A stretch of 64,000 nt of DNA from Lysobacterales bacterium. Its GTDB lineage: Bacteria; Pseudomonadota; Gammaproteobacteria; Xanthomonadales; BPKI01. The stretch is from positions 310,001 through 374,000 of the forward strand of contig BPKI01000001.1 in assembly GCA_026005055.1 (NCBI GenBank). Reading direction: 5' to 3'. Both the position numbers and the translations under genes were made by a program. The notes below the pieces were generated by a model that ran no database searches, had not been told where the DNA came from, and was given only the letters and a program-made list of their open reading frames with translations. Numbering within the stretch: position 1 is the first letter of the stretch; every line of letters starts with the position of its first letter. Positions 10,049 through 20,272 of this stretch are shown here, piece by piece.

Positions 10049-11679
10049 GGCGCGAGCTTGCCGAGCGCTGGGCACCGCCGGGCGCGAGCGACCCGTGGCT
10101 GACTGCCATCTTGCGCGCCGATGTCTATGGCCTGTGCCGGCGCACGCCGCTCGAGCCCGCACCCCGTCTCTCGCAGCGCCTCGGCCAGCGTGTCCTGCTC
10201 AAGCGCGAGGATCAGCAGCCGGTGTTCTCCTTCAAGTTGCGTGGCGCGCTCAACCGCCTGCAAGCGCTCTCCTTCGAGGAGCGCCGGCGCGGGGTGCTCG
10301 CCGTCTCCGCCGGCAATCACGCCCAGGGCGTGGCGATGGCCGCCCGCCACCTCGGCATCGCCGCGACCATCGTCATGCCGATCACCACGCCGGCGATCAA
10401 GGTCGAGGCGGTCAGAGCCTTCGGCGCCGAAGTCCTGCTCACCGGGGATAGCTACGACGAGGCCGCGGCCGAGGGTCGGAAGCTCGCCGAAGCGCGCGGC
10501 AGCACCTTCATCCATCCCTTCGACGATCCGCTGATCATCGCCGGCCAAGGCACGGTGGCGATGGAGCTCACCGCCCAACACCCAGGCCCCCTCGATGCCG
10601 TGTTCGTGCCGGTGGGCGGCGGCGGCTTGGCGGCCGGCATGGCGGTTTACCTCAAATCCGTGCGTCCGGATGTGCGCCTGATCGCGGTCGAGCCCGAGGA
10701 TGCCGCATGCCTCGCCGCCGCTCTGCGCGCCGGACGGCCGGTCGCGCTTTCGCAGGTCGGACTGTTCGTGGACGGCTGCGCGGTGCGCGAGGTGGGAGCG
10801 CTCAACTTCGAGCTCCTCGCCCCGCGGGTGGATGAGGTGATCACGGTGGATAGCGATGCGGTCTGCGCCGCCATCCGCGACATCTACGAGGACACCCGCA
10901 CCCTGGTCGAGCCGGCTGGCGCGCTCGCGGTCGCGGGGCTCAAGCGCTTCTGCGAGCGAAGCGCGGCAAGCGGCCTCAGCCTCGCGGCGGTGGTCAGCGG
11001 CGCCAACATCGCCTTCGAGCGCCTCGCCCATGTCGCGGAAAGCGCCAGCCTCGGCAGCGGCGAGGAGGCGCTTTTCGCCGTCGAGATTCCAGAGCGCCAA
11101 GGCGCCTTCCTCGCTTTCGCTCGCCTGGTCGGTAAGCGTCCGATCACCGAGTTCAACTATCGCTACGCCGATCCCGAACGGGCGTGGGTCTTCGTCGGCC
11201 TGCGCATCAGTGGTCACGAGGAGCGGGCGGCGCTCCTTCGCTTGTTCGCGGAGGGCGGCTATCGCGCGCTCGATCTCACCGAGGATCCCATCGCCAAGCT
11301 GCACGTCCGCCACATGGTCGGCGGCCGCGCCCCGCGGCGCTTACGCGAGCATTTCTTCCACTTCCGCTTCCCGGAGCGGCCGGGAGCCTTGCTTCAGTTT
11401 CTCGAAGCGCTCGGCGGGCGCTGGAACATCACCCTCTTTCACTATCGCAACCACGGCGCCGCCTACGGCCGGGTGCTGGTCGGCTTCGAGTATGCGCGAG
11501 GCGAAGCCGAGGCGCTTGCCGCTGCGGCCTGGCAGCTGCCTTTTCCGGGGGAGCCGGTGGCCGAGGACGGTGCGATCGCAGCCTTCCTGACCGCGGCTCA
11601 GAAGGCGCGGCCGCGGGCCTCCGCGGGACAGAACAAGGAGGGCGCGGCCGGGCCGCCGCGGCAAAGCCGAAGCTCGTAG
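10045..11679 (+). CDS. ilvA: threonine ammonia-lyase, biosynthetic (two ACT domains)
   Basis: PLP-dependent deamination of threonine to 2-ketobutyrate, the isoleucine entry step. The catalytic domain carries the PLP lysine K64 in FSFKLRGA, the AGNHAQG loop and the GGGGLAAG phosphate-binding turn. Two ACT-type regulatory repeats follow (about residues 335-500), as in the isoleucine-inhibited biosynthetic enzyme. ATG at 10045 forms an ATGA overlap with leuB; an ATG two codons earlier is possible. The last ~30 residues (KARPRASAGQNKEG onward) look non-conserved and overlap the 3' end of the opposing gene by 82 bp. The operon ends here. Confidence 0.95.
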   Translation: MRRELAERWAPPGASDPWLTAILRADVYGLCRRTPLEPAPRLSQRLGQRVLLKREDQQPVFSFKLRGALNRLQALSFEERRRGVLAVSAGNHAQGVAMAARHLGIAATIVMPITTPAIKVEAVRAFGAEVLLTGDSYDEAAAEGRKLAEARGSTFIHPFDDPLIIAGQGTVAMELTAQHPGPLDAVFVPVGGGGLAAGMAVYLKSVRPDVRLIAVEPEDAACLAAALRAGRPVALSQVGLFVDGCAVREVGALNFELLAPRVDEVITVDSDAVCAAIRDIYEDTRTLVEPAGALAVAGLKRFCERSAASGLSLAAVVSGANIAFERLAHVAESASLGSGEEALFAVEIPERQGAFLAFARLVGKRPITEFNYRYADPERAWVFVGLRISGHEERAALLRLFAEGGYRALDLTEDPIAKLHVRHMVGGRAPRRLREHFFHFRFPERPGALLQFLEALGGRWNITLFHYRNHGAAYGRVLVGFEYARGEAEALAAAAWQLPFPGEPVAEDGAIAAFLTAAQKARPRASAGQNKEGAAGPPRQSRSS

Positions 11680-13205
11680 ATCCCGAGCGTCCCCGACACC
11701 TCATGGGCGGCGAGCAGAAGCGGCCGGCCATTGGGGCTTTCATTCGCGGGGACGAAATGGATCACCTCGGGCGACCGATCACCATGGGTACTCGGGCTGT
11801 AGCCGAGGAGCAGCGGCCTCACCGGGTCGGTGAAATCGTAAATGGCAAAACCGCCGGTGCGCTCGAGACCGACGAAGACATAGCGCCGCCCGGCGACCTC
11901 GCCCACCGCCAGCGCTTCCGGTTCGGGGCCCTTGTTGTCGCTGCGCGTGTCGAAGCTTTCGTGGGTTCCCTCCGAGTTGAAGACTCCCGGAACCGAGAGC
12001 GCGGTGATCCGCTCGAGCTGATCGCCGCTGTCCCAGAGCAAGACCCCATCGAGGCCGTGAAACAGGGAGACAGAGCGCGCCCCGAAGGCATGGATCTCGT
12101 CGAAATCCCCATCGCCATCGCGGTCGCCGGAGCGGTTGCTCACCACCAGCCGCCCGAGCTCCGCGTTCTGCTTGAGCGCCGCGGCATTCGGAAAGCGCTG
12201 GGCATCGAGCACATATCCGGAAGACCCCACGCGCTGCTCCTCGCTGAAACTGGGATAGTCGCGGGCATCGCCCTCGTTCGCCGTCAGGACCCCAAGCCCG
12301 CCCTGCGGCAGCGGCACGAGCGCGAGCGCATCGGGCTGGTACATCCCTCGCACCGGCACCTGGCGGATGCGGATCGCCCCGCTTCCTGACGGCCCATCGC
12401 GATCGCTGGGATCGAGCCCTTGGCCGGGGAGGGCATGGTCCTTGAGACCGAGCGCCAAAATTCGCTCCACGCGGCCGGCGAGGAGATCGATCACCGCAAG
12501 ACCGTTGTTCTCCTGGAGGCTCACGAAGGCGAGGCGGCTGTCGGGAGAAATGGCGATGTACTCAGGCTCCAGGTCCTGAGCCACGCTCGCCCGCGGGCCG
12601 AAAATGCGCAGTCCCGCCGGCAGCTCGCGATGACGCGGCCCCCCGGTATCGAAATCGGCGAAGCGGACGGTCCTCACCTGCGCCTGGTTGAGCCCGCCTG
12701 CGAGATCGACGATCGAGACCGTGCCCTCGGGGTCGCGGGCGTAATCGGGGCTCGGCTCGCCCTCGTCGGCGGTCACCAGGAAGCGCCCATCCGGCGAGAA
12801 AACGAGCATGTCGGGCATCGCCCCCACGGCGAGGCGGCGCAGCAAGTTGCCGTCGCGGTCGTAGAACTCCACGCGCCCCGGCCGCTGCGGGTCGGCATCC
12901 TGCACCGCCACCGCGATTAGGCCGCGATGATGGGCGATGCTATTGGGCGAGCCATCGGCGATGGGGACGCGCCGGATCCGTTGAGGTGCCGTCGGCTCGG
13001 AGAGATCGAGGATGTCGAAGGATGGGCTTACACCGTTGACGGTGAATGCCCGCCGCGTCTGCGGATCGTAGGTGACGACTTCCACCGAGCCGCTGCCGAG
13101 ACCCGAGGTATATCCCCCGATACGAACGAGCTCCGCCACTTGGGCGGCGGCCGAACCGGCCGCGAGCAATCCGGAAAGAACAATCGACCGTGCGCGCACC
13201 TGCAA
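11598..13205 (-). CDS. secreted choice-of-anchor-I-type beta-propeller protein
   Basis: Exported protein of about 535 residues, probably periplasmic or surface-exposed. It begins with a signal peptide (SIVLSGLLAAGSAAAQ). Repeated blade-like segments follow, such as MLVFSPDGRFLVTADEGEP and EYIAISPDSRLAFVSLQENN, with an acidic GDRDGDGDFDE loop and TANEGDARDY, typical of the choice-of-anchor I / YncE-like propeller family. Substrate and role are unknown. The first codon at 13205 is TTG; a GTG two codons in (13199) is an equally good start. Its 3' end runs into the opposing ilvA. No functional partner is evident. Confidence 0.72.
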   Translation of the reverse strand: MQVRARSIVLSGLLAAGSAAAQVAELVRIGGYTSGLGSGSVEVVTYDPQTRRAFTVNGVSPSFDILDLSEPTAPQRIRRVPIADGSPNSIAHHRGLIAVAVQDADPQRPGRVEFYDRDGNLLRRLAVGAMPDMLVFSPDGRFLVTADEGEPSPDYARDPEGTVSIVDLAGGLNQAQVRTVRFADFDTGGPRHRELPAGLRIFGPRASVAQDLEPEYIAISPDSRLAFVSLQENNGLAVIDLLAGRVERILALGLKDHALPGQGLDPSDRDGPSGSGAIRIRQVPVRGMYQPDALALVPLPQGGLGVLTANEGDARDYPSFSEEQRVGSSGYVLDAQRFPNAAALKQNAELGRLVVSNRSGDRDGDGDFDEIHAFGARSVSLFHGLDGVLLWDSGDQLERITALSVPGVFNSEGTHESFDTRSDNKGPEPEALAVGEVAGRRYVFVGLERTGGFAIYDFTDPVRPLLLGYSPSTHGDRSPEVIHFVPANESPNGRPLLLAAHEVSGTLGIYELRLCRGGPAAPSLFCPAEARGRAF

Positions 13206-13298
13206 GACCCCGCTCGAAGGACTCGGCAGGGATAAGCGAGGATCATGACCGCACGGTGACCGGAAGTTGACCGGCCTGCGACCGGCGTTCGCCTGCGC

Positions 13299-14657
13299 TC
13301 AGGGTGCCTCCTCGGAGGCCATCAGCTCGGCGAGATCGATCCGCCGGGTCAGCAGGCGGTTGAAGGCTTCCAGATCCGAGCGCTCGATCACCCCGGCCGC
13401 CGTCTTCAGGCGCAGATGGTTGAGCAGGAAGTTGTGCCGGGCGCGGGCGTATTCGCGTTGGGCGGCGAAAAGCTGCTGCTGCGAGAGCAGCACATCGACG
13501 ATGGTGCGGGTTCCCACCTCGAATCCGGCCTGGGTCGCCTCGAGCGCGCTTTGGGCCGAGACCAGGGCCTGACGGCGGGCCTCGACCTCGCTGAGACCCG
13601 CGATCACCGCCCGATAGGCATTGCGCGTCTGGCGCAGCACGGCGCGGCGGTCGGCCTCGAGCTGATCGAGCGCCTGATCGCGCCGGTGAACCGATTGCCG
13701 CACTCGCGACTGCACGGCGAAGCCTTCGAAGATCGGAATGCGCAGCGACAGGCTGATGCTGTCGGATTCGGTCGAACGCGGGCTGAAAGGTCCCATCTGC
13801 CCGCGCAGCGTGGTGTTGTCCTGCCAGCCGGCGCTCAGGCTGAGAGTCGGGTAATGGCCGGCGTAAGCTGCCTCGACGAGCGCCTCCCCCGCATCCACCG
13901 CGAGCTTTCGCGCTCGAAGCGTGGGATTGGTCTCCTCGGCGAGGCGCACCCAAGCCTCGATCGCCTCGGGGTCGGGGCGCAGACTCGGCAGATCGCCGGC
14001 CAGCGCGCGGAAATCGGCGAAGCTGCGTCCTGTGAGCTCGGCGAGGGCTTCTCGCGCGTCATCGAGCGCATTGGCCGCGGCGATCGCCCCCGCGCGGGCG
14101 GCATCGTAGCGCGCGCGCGCTTCGTGGACGTCGGTGATCGCGGTCAGCCCCACTTCGAAGCGCTGCTCGGCCTGTTCGAGCTGGCGCTTGACCGCGCGCT
14201 CCTCGGCACGCGCCGAGGCAAGGGTCTCGACCGCGGTCAGGACCTCGAAATAGCGCTCGGCGACGCGCAGGATGAGGGCATTGAGCGCGCCCTGATACTC
14301 CGCGTCCGCCCGCGAGGCCGAGGCGCGCGCGGCACGCAGTCGGGCGTAGCTCGCGTGGTCATAGATCACTTGTTGCAGCGACACCCCGTAGTTGCGCGAG
14401 CGGCTGGAGCTCTCGAAGCGGCCGCCGGCAGGAAGCTCCCCCTCGCTCGAAGAGCGCGAGTAGCTGACGTTGGCACCGACGAAGGGCAGGAGTGCGGCTC
14501 GCGCCTGCACCACCCCCTCGGCCTCGGCCAGGCGTGCCGAATCGGCCAGACGCAACTGCGGGTCGCTCTCGCGCGCCGCCTCGAAGGCGGTGATCAAATC
14601 GGAAGCCGAGGCGGAGCCCAGCGAGAGGAAACCGGCAAGGAAGAGGAGTCTGCGCAT
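13299..14657 (-). CDS. tolC: TolC-family outer membrane channel protein
   Basis: Outer-membrane exit duct for type I secretion and multidrug efflux. It has 452 residues and a signal peptide (RRLLFLAGFLSLGSASA). The two-repeat coiled-coil architecture shows in long Ala/Glu/Arg-rich helices and in recurring segments such as LTAITDVHEARARYDAA and GTRTIVDVLLSQQQLF, which are characteristic TolC repeat motifs. It lies 24 bp downstream of the pcm-like gene on the same strand, a familiar pairing in Xanthomonadales. It is the only outer-membrane duct in the window and so a plausible partner for the ABC exporter at 22.5-27.7 kb. Confidence 0.92.
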   Translation of the reverse strand: MRRLLFLAGFLSLGSASASDLITAFEAARESDPQLRLADSARLAEAEGVVQARAALLPFVGANVSYSRSSSEGELPAGGRFESSSRSRNYGVSLQQVIYDHASYARLRAARASASRADAEYQGALNALILRVAERYFEVLTAVETLASARAEERAVKRQLEQAEQRFEVGLTAITDVHEARARYDAARAGAIAAANALDDAREALAELTGRSFADFRALAGDLPSLRPDPEAIEAWVRLAEETNPTLRARKLAVDAGEALVEAAYAGHYPTLSLSAGWQDNTTLRGQMGPFSPRSTESDSISLSLRIPIFEGFAVQSRVRQSVHRRDQALDQLEADRRAVLRQTRNAYRAVIAGLSEVEARRQALVSAQSALEATQAGFEVGTRTIVDVLLSQQQLFAAQREYARARHNFLLNHLRLKTAAGVIERSDLEAFNRLLTRRIDLAELMASEEAP

Positions 14658-14681
14658 CGGGTTCTCGAGTGCGAGGGATCT

Positions 14682-15341
14682 TCAGAGGCGGAAAAGCGGC
14701 TCGGGCTCGGCGCCTATCAGATAAGGCAGCTCGGTCTCGAAAAGGCTCTCGCGGCGCACCGCACTCTCCGCTTCACGGACGTAGAGCACCGCTTCCATCG
14801 CCGGCGGACGGCCTTCGACCACGAACAGCCGACCTCCCGGCGCAAGCCAGTCGAGGAAGCGCGCGGGTAGCTGCGCCACCGCGCCCGTGACCGCGATGGC
14901 ATCGAAGCGCCTGCCCGGATCGAAATCCTTGAGCGCGTCCCTCTCAAGCACCCGAACATTGGAAAAACCGAGGCGCGCGAGTCTCGCGGCAGCCGCCTCG
15001 GCGAGATCGGGGAAGATCTCCACGCTGAGCACCTCATGGCCGAGATGCCCGAGGCATGCGGCGATGAAGCCGGAGCCGGTACCGATTTCGAGCGCCGACT
15101 CATCGACACCGAGCGCGAGCGCTTGCAGCATCCGCCCCTCGACGACCGGCCGCATCATCTGCTGGCCGTGGGGCAAGGGCAGGGCGAGATCGCTGAAAGC
15201 GAGCTTGCGATGCGCGACCGGCACGAACTCTTCCCGGCGCACGCTGCGCAGCGTTTCGAGCACGCGCGGATCGAGCACCTCCCAAGGACGGATCTGCTGC
15301 TCGACCATGGCCGTCCGGGCTTTATCGAAATCGAAGATCAT
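14682..15341 (-). CDS. protein-L-isoaspartate O-methyltransferase family protein
   Basis: SAM-dependent methyltransferase of the Pcm family, 219 residues. It shows ARTAMVEQQIRPWEVLD at the N-terminus, LPHGQQMMRP, and the SAM-binding motif ALEIGTGSGFIAACLG near residues 83-98. Classical Pcm repairs isoaspartate in damaged proteins. Copies directly upstream of tolC, as here, belong to a Pcm-like branch whose exact substrate is less certain, so no gene symbol is given. ATG at 15341 is clear. The gene faces away from the thiC riboswitch region, with which it probably shares an AT-rich divergent promoter zone. Confidence 0.85.
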   Translation of the reverse strand: MIFDFDKARTAMVEQQIRPWEVLDPRVLETLRSVRREEFVPVAHRKLAFSDLALPLPHGQQMMRPVVEGRMLQALALGVDESALEIGTGSGFIAACLGHLGHEVLSVEIFPDLAEAAAARLARLGFSNVRVLERDALKDFDPGRRFDAIAVTGAVAQLPARFLDWLAPGGRLFVVEGRPPAMEAVLYVREAESAVRRESLFETELPYLIGAEPEPLFRL

Positions 15342-15397
15342 CGCGGCGTCGAAAGGGGAGGGAGAGTCGGCATTCTAAAGGCCGCTCACCACCCGGC

Positions 15398-15424
15398 ATA
15401 AGATTAGATGATCGTAATATACAA
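15398..15424. promoter_or_regulatory. AT-rich candidate promoter zone, pcm-like gene / thiC
   Basis: An AT-rich island in otherwise very GC-rich DNA between the divergent pcm-like gene and thiC. It contains TAATAT at 15415-15420, a reasonable -10 element for rightward transcription into the riboswitch. No convincing -35 hexamer was found at the right spacing, so the call is tentative. Confidence 0.35.
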
Positions 15425-15445
15425 TGCCCGCTCGGGTGCAGGCAA

Positions 15446-15470
15446 GGGCCAAAGGTCATACCTCTGGCCC
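15446..15470 (+). other. imperfect inverted repeat upstream of riboswitch
   Basis: An 11-bp imperfect stem with a CAT loop: GGGCCA at 15446-15451 pairs with TGGCCC at 15465-15470, and AGGT pairs with ACCT inside, with one A-C mismatch. It lies about 45 bp before the TPP aptamer and would be transcribed in the thiC leader if the promoter is at ~15415. No T-run follows, so it need not be a terminator; a leader structure or an operator are alternatives. Confidence 0.45.
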
Positions 15471-15514
15471 GAAAGGCTGACAGCAGCGCCCGGGCATGGT
15501 GAAATCACGGCGTG

Positions 15515-17475
<1,961 letters not shown>

Positions 17476-17479
17476 GAAC

Positions 17480-18544
17480 ATGCCCGCGCCCAGCCCATGG
17501 CCCGAGGATCCAAGGCGCCCCCTGGTGGTGCGCTTCGGCGCCCTCGGCGACATGGTGCTGATCAAGCCGCTCATCGAGCGCCTGGCCGATCGCTATCGCA
17601 GCAAGGTGGACCTGCTCGGCTCCGGCCCATGGACCAGCGAGCTCCTCTCCGGGCAGCCGAAGGTCGGGGAGATCCGGCTCATCCGCAGCCGCAAGACGCC
17701 CTACTGGCTTTCGCGCGAGCAATGGCGGCTCGTGGAGTGGCTACGCGCGCGCGAGGGTCCCGTTTACTTTTGCGATGACACCGAGAAGACCCGCTGGCTG
17801 CTTCAGCGCGCCGGCATCGGCCGCGAGCGGATGGTCGATGCCTACGAGGGCTACGACCCCAAGACGCTCGCCCGGATGCATTGGCTCGAGCAGTGGCGGG
17901 CGGTCGCCGAACGCTCGCCGCCCGCCTATCCCGCGCCCTCCTTGCCGGTCCCGCCGCCGATGGTGCCGCGCATCGCGCTTGGCGAGGAGGCCGAGCGCGA
18001 CCTGAAGGCATTCCTTCACGAGCGCGGCATCGAGCCGCCCTTCGTGCTCTTCCAGCCCGGCAACAAACGCACCCTGAAAAGGGGCCTTTTCGCGACCCAG
18101 AGCCACCCCAAGTTCTGGCCGCTCGACCGCTGGGTACGGCTTGGTCGCACCCTGCTCGCGGTCCGACCCGGCTTGAGCATTCTCCTTTGTGGAGTGGCGC
18201 GCGAGCGGCGGCTCTGCCGCCAGATCGCCCGGGGCATCGGCGATCCGCGGGTGCATGTGCTTGCCGGCGAGCTACCGCTCATGCGCCTCGCGGCCCTTTG
18301 CGCGCAGGCTCACAGCATGATCGCGATCGATTCCGGGCCAGCGCATCTCGCAGCGGCGATGGGCACGCCGCTCGTGGTGCTCTTTGGCCATGCCGCGCCG
18401 GAGCGCTGGCGTCCCGTCGGTCCCCCTGGGACGCCGATCATCGCCCTCGGCGGGCCGCATCGCGGTGGGCATGTCCAAGCCGTGAGCATGGAGGAAGTGG
18501 CGGCCGCCTGGAGCGGCCTATCGGGTCTTCGGCAAGCGGCCTGA
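17480..18544 (+). CDS. glycosyltransferase family 9 (heptosyltransferase-like)
   Basis: GT-B fold glycosyltransferase of family 9, 354 residues. The N-terminal LVVRFGALGDMVLIKPLIERL and the C-terminal nucleotide-sugar motif DSGPAHLAAAMGTPLVVLFG are diagnostic; the FQPGNKRTLKRG segment also fits. Family members add heptose or related sugars to the lipopolysaccharide core on the inner face of the cytoplasmic membrane. The exact sugar and acceptor cannot be read from sequence. It starts 4 bp after the thiC stop and so is probably read from the riboswitch-controlled transcript, although the functions are unrelated. Confidence 0.85.
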   Translation: MPAPSPWPEDPRRPLVVRFGALGDMVLIKPLIERLADRYRSKVDLLGSGPWTSELLSGQPKVGEIRLIRSRKTPYWLSREQWRLVEWLRAREGPVYFCDDTEKTRWLLQRAGIGRERMVDAYEGYDPKTLARMHWLEQWRAVAERSPPAYPAPSLPVPPPMVPRIALGEEAERDLKAFLHERGIEPPFVLFQPGNKRTLKRGLFATQSHPKFWPLDRWVRLGRTLLAVRPGLSILLCGVARERRLCRQIARGIGDPRVHVLAGELPLMRLAALCAQAHSMIAIDSGPAHLAAAMGTPLVVLFGHAAPERWRPVGPPGTPIIALGGPHRGGHVQAVSMEEVAAAWSGLSGLRQAA

Positions 18545-19020
18545 GAAGGCCAATCGTCTGCGATCGCTCGGACTTCGCCTGGCAGGGCGCATTCCACCGA
18601 TGCGCGCACCCCTCGTGCTCCTGGGCGCTCGCCGAAAATCCCTGATTCGACAGGATGTTTCGCCTCCGCGCGCTTCTGCGCAAAATTCCTTCAACGATGG
18701 CGGAGGGACGCCATGCGCTCGATGGCCCTCACTCTCGCCCTGAGCGGCCCATGCGGCGCTCTCCTGGCCCGTTCCCCCGCAAGCGCCGCCGTAGGCGATG
18801 GGCGAAACGGCGCGAAAGGGCTCGAAGAGGCAGGGCCGGGGCGGCCCCGAGCGAAGCCGGGATGCGGGAATCGCACCGAACGCCTCCGCGGCAGGTGCCG
18901 GTGAGGGCAAGGCGATCGCGCGCCGCGAGGGCCGCTCGTGGCATAACTTCTCGGAGCGCCAATCGTCGGCGCGATGCCTCTGCGCTTGCGGCCCGTGTCC
19001 GCGCCGATGGGCCGACGGGC
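18545..19020. other. intergenic stretch without a convincing gene
   Basis: About 480 bp between the glycosyltransferase and the opposing dctP-like gene. Open frames here are high-GC shadows without recognisable domains. A short GGCCT/AGGCC inverted repeat sits right after the glycosyltransferase stop (about 18539-18553) and could help termination. Nothing else was supportable. Confidence 0.5.
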
Positions 19021-20106
19021 TCAGCCGCGAAGCTCGTAGTGCGCCCGCTCGGAGATCCGGTGCCAGGCCGCCACTGCCTCCCTGAAGGCGTGCATGGATT
19101 CGCGCACCTTGGCGCTCATCGCATCGCGACGCGCCGATTCGCCGATCACCTCTTCGCTTGCCTGGCGCAGAGCCGCGAGCACCTCCTCAGGCAGCGGCCT
19201 CAGTTCGACCCCATGCTCCTCGATCAGGGTCTTGAGAGCGATCCGGTTCTGCGCGGTGTAATCGGCGAGCATCCGATCGTTGACCGCAGCGCAGCAGGCG
19301 GCGATGAGCTCTTGCAAGTCCTCGGGCAGGCTTTCGTACGCCTTTTTGTTGACGATGCACTCGAGGGTGGGGCCGGGCTCCTGCCATCCGGGGTAGTAGT
19401 AGTACTTGGCCACCCGGTGGAAACCGAAGGCGAGGTCGTTGTAGGGCCCCACCCATTCGCAGGCATCGATCGCCCCCGTCTGCATCGCGGTGAAGATTTC
19501 TCCCCCGGGCAGATTCACCGGCACCACCCCGAGCCGCGCCATCACCTCGCCGCCGAGACCCGGGATCCGCATCTTGAGCCCGCGCAGGTCCTCGATGCTG
19601 CGGATTTCGCGCTTGAACCAGCCGGCCATCTGCATCCCGGTGTTGCCGGCAGGGAAAGGCACCAGCCCAAAGGGAGCGTAGAGCTCCCGCCAGAGTTCGA
19701 GCCCCCCGCCGTGGTAGAGCCAAGCGTTCATCTCCTGAGCGTTGAAGCCGAAGGGCATGGTGCAGAAGAAAGGCGCGGCCTCGGCTTTGCCTTTCCAGTA
19801 GTAGGCCGCGGTATGGCCCATCTCGGCGGTGCCGCGGGAGACCGCATCGAAGACCTCGAAGGCCGGAACCAGCTCGCCGGCGGCGTAGATCCTGACCGTG
19901 AGGCGCCCGCCGCTCGCTCGGCTGATCATTCGCGCGAGCTCGGCCGCACCCGTGCCGAGCCCCGGGAAGTTGGGCGGCCAGGAGGTCACCATCTTCCATT
20001 GGAAGCGCTGGCCGCCGTCCTGCCCGCCAGGCCCCGGCTCCTGCGGGCGGGAACACGCAGTGGCGAGCACGGCGGCGGAGCTGATCAGGAAATCGCGGCG
20101 GCGCAT
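19021..20106 (-). CDS. TRAP-type C4-dicarboxylate binding protein (DctP family), lipoprotein-like
   Basis: Periplasmic solute-binding protein, 361 residues. The N-terminus MRRRDFLISSAAVLATAC combines a twin-arginine-like start with a lipobox ending at Cys18, so membrane anchoring is likely. The mature part has the DctP features WPPNFPGLGTGAAELARMI, GTAEMGHTAAYYW, RSIEDLRGLKMRIPG and the GAIDACEWVGPYND motif. Binding proteins of this subgroup usually capture carboxylates such as 2-oxo acids. The membrane subunits DctQ and DctM are not in the window, so it is an orphan here. It diverges from the kinase gene. Confidence 0.85.
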   Translation of the reverse strand: MRRRDFLISSAAVLATACSRPQEPGPGGQDGGQRFQWKMVTSWPPNFPGLGTGAAELARMISRASGGRLTVRIYAAGELVPAFEVFDAVSRGTAEMGHTAAYYWKGKAEAAPFFCTMPFGFNAQEMNAWLYHGGGLELWRELYAPFGLVPFPAGNTGMQMAGWFKREIRSIEDLRGLKMRIPGLGGEVMARLGVVPVNLPGGEIFTAMQTGAIDACEWVGPYNDLAFGFHRVAKYYYYPGWQEPGPTLECIVNKKAYESLPEDLQELIAACCAAVNDRMLADYTAQNRIALKTLIEEHGVELRPLPEEVLAALRQASEEVIGESARRDAMSAKVRESMHAFREAVAAWHRISERAHYELRG

Positions 20107-20272
20107 GAAGTCTCTCCCCGAAGGAACGGCGAAGCGATGAGCGATAGCCTATCGCAGGGCTTCGCCTCTCCGCCGCAATGCTGAATGCCGGCGAAACCAC
20201 CCACGCTCTTCCTTTCCGCTCGAGGCACCCCGCTGCGTCATACTCGGCGAAGCTGTGAGAAGGGTCGCCGCG

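Noticed and set aside
9003-10162. Antisense frames over leuB and ilvA as regulatory genes
   Set aside because: They follow the GC-skewed third codon positions of the real genes and show no start signals or domains.
18655-20184. Forward open frame of about 500 codons over the dctP-like gene
   Set aside because: Most of it is antisense to a clear binding-protein gene; the unique 5' part has no domain.
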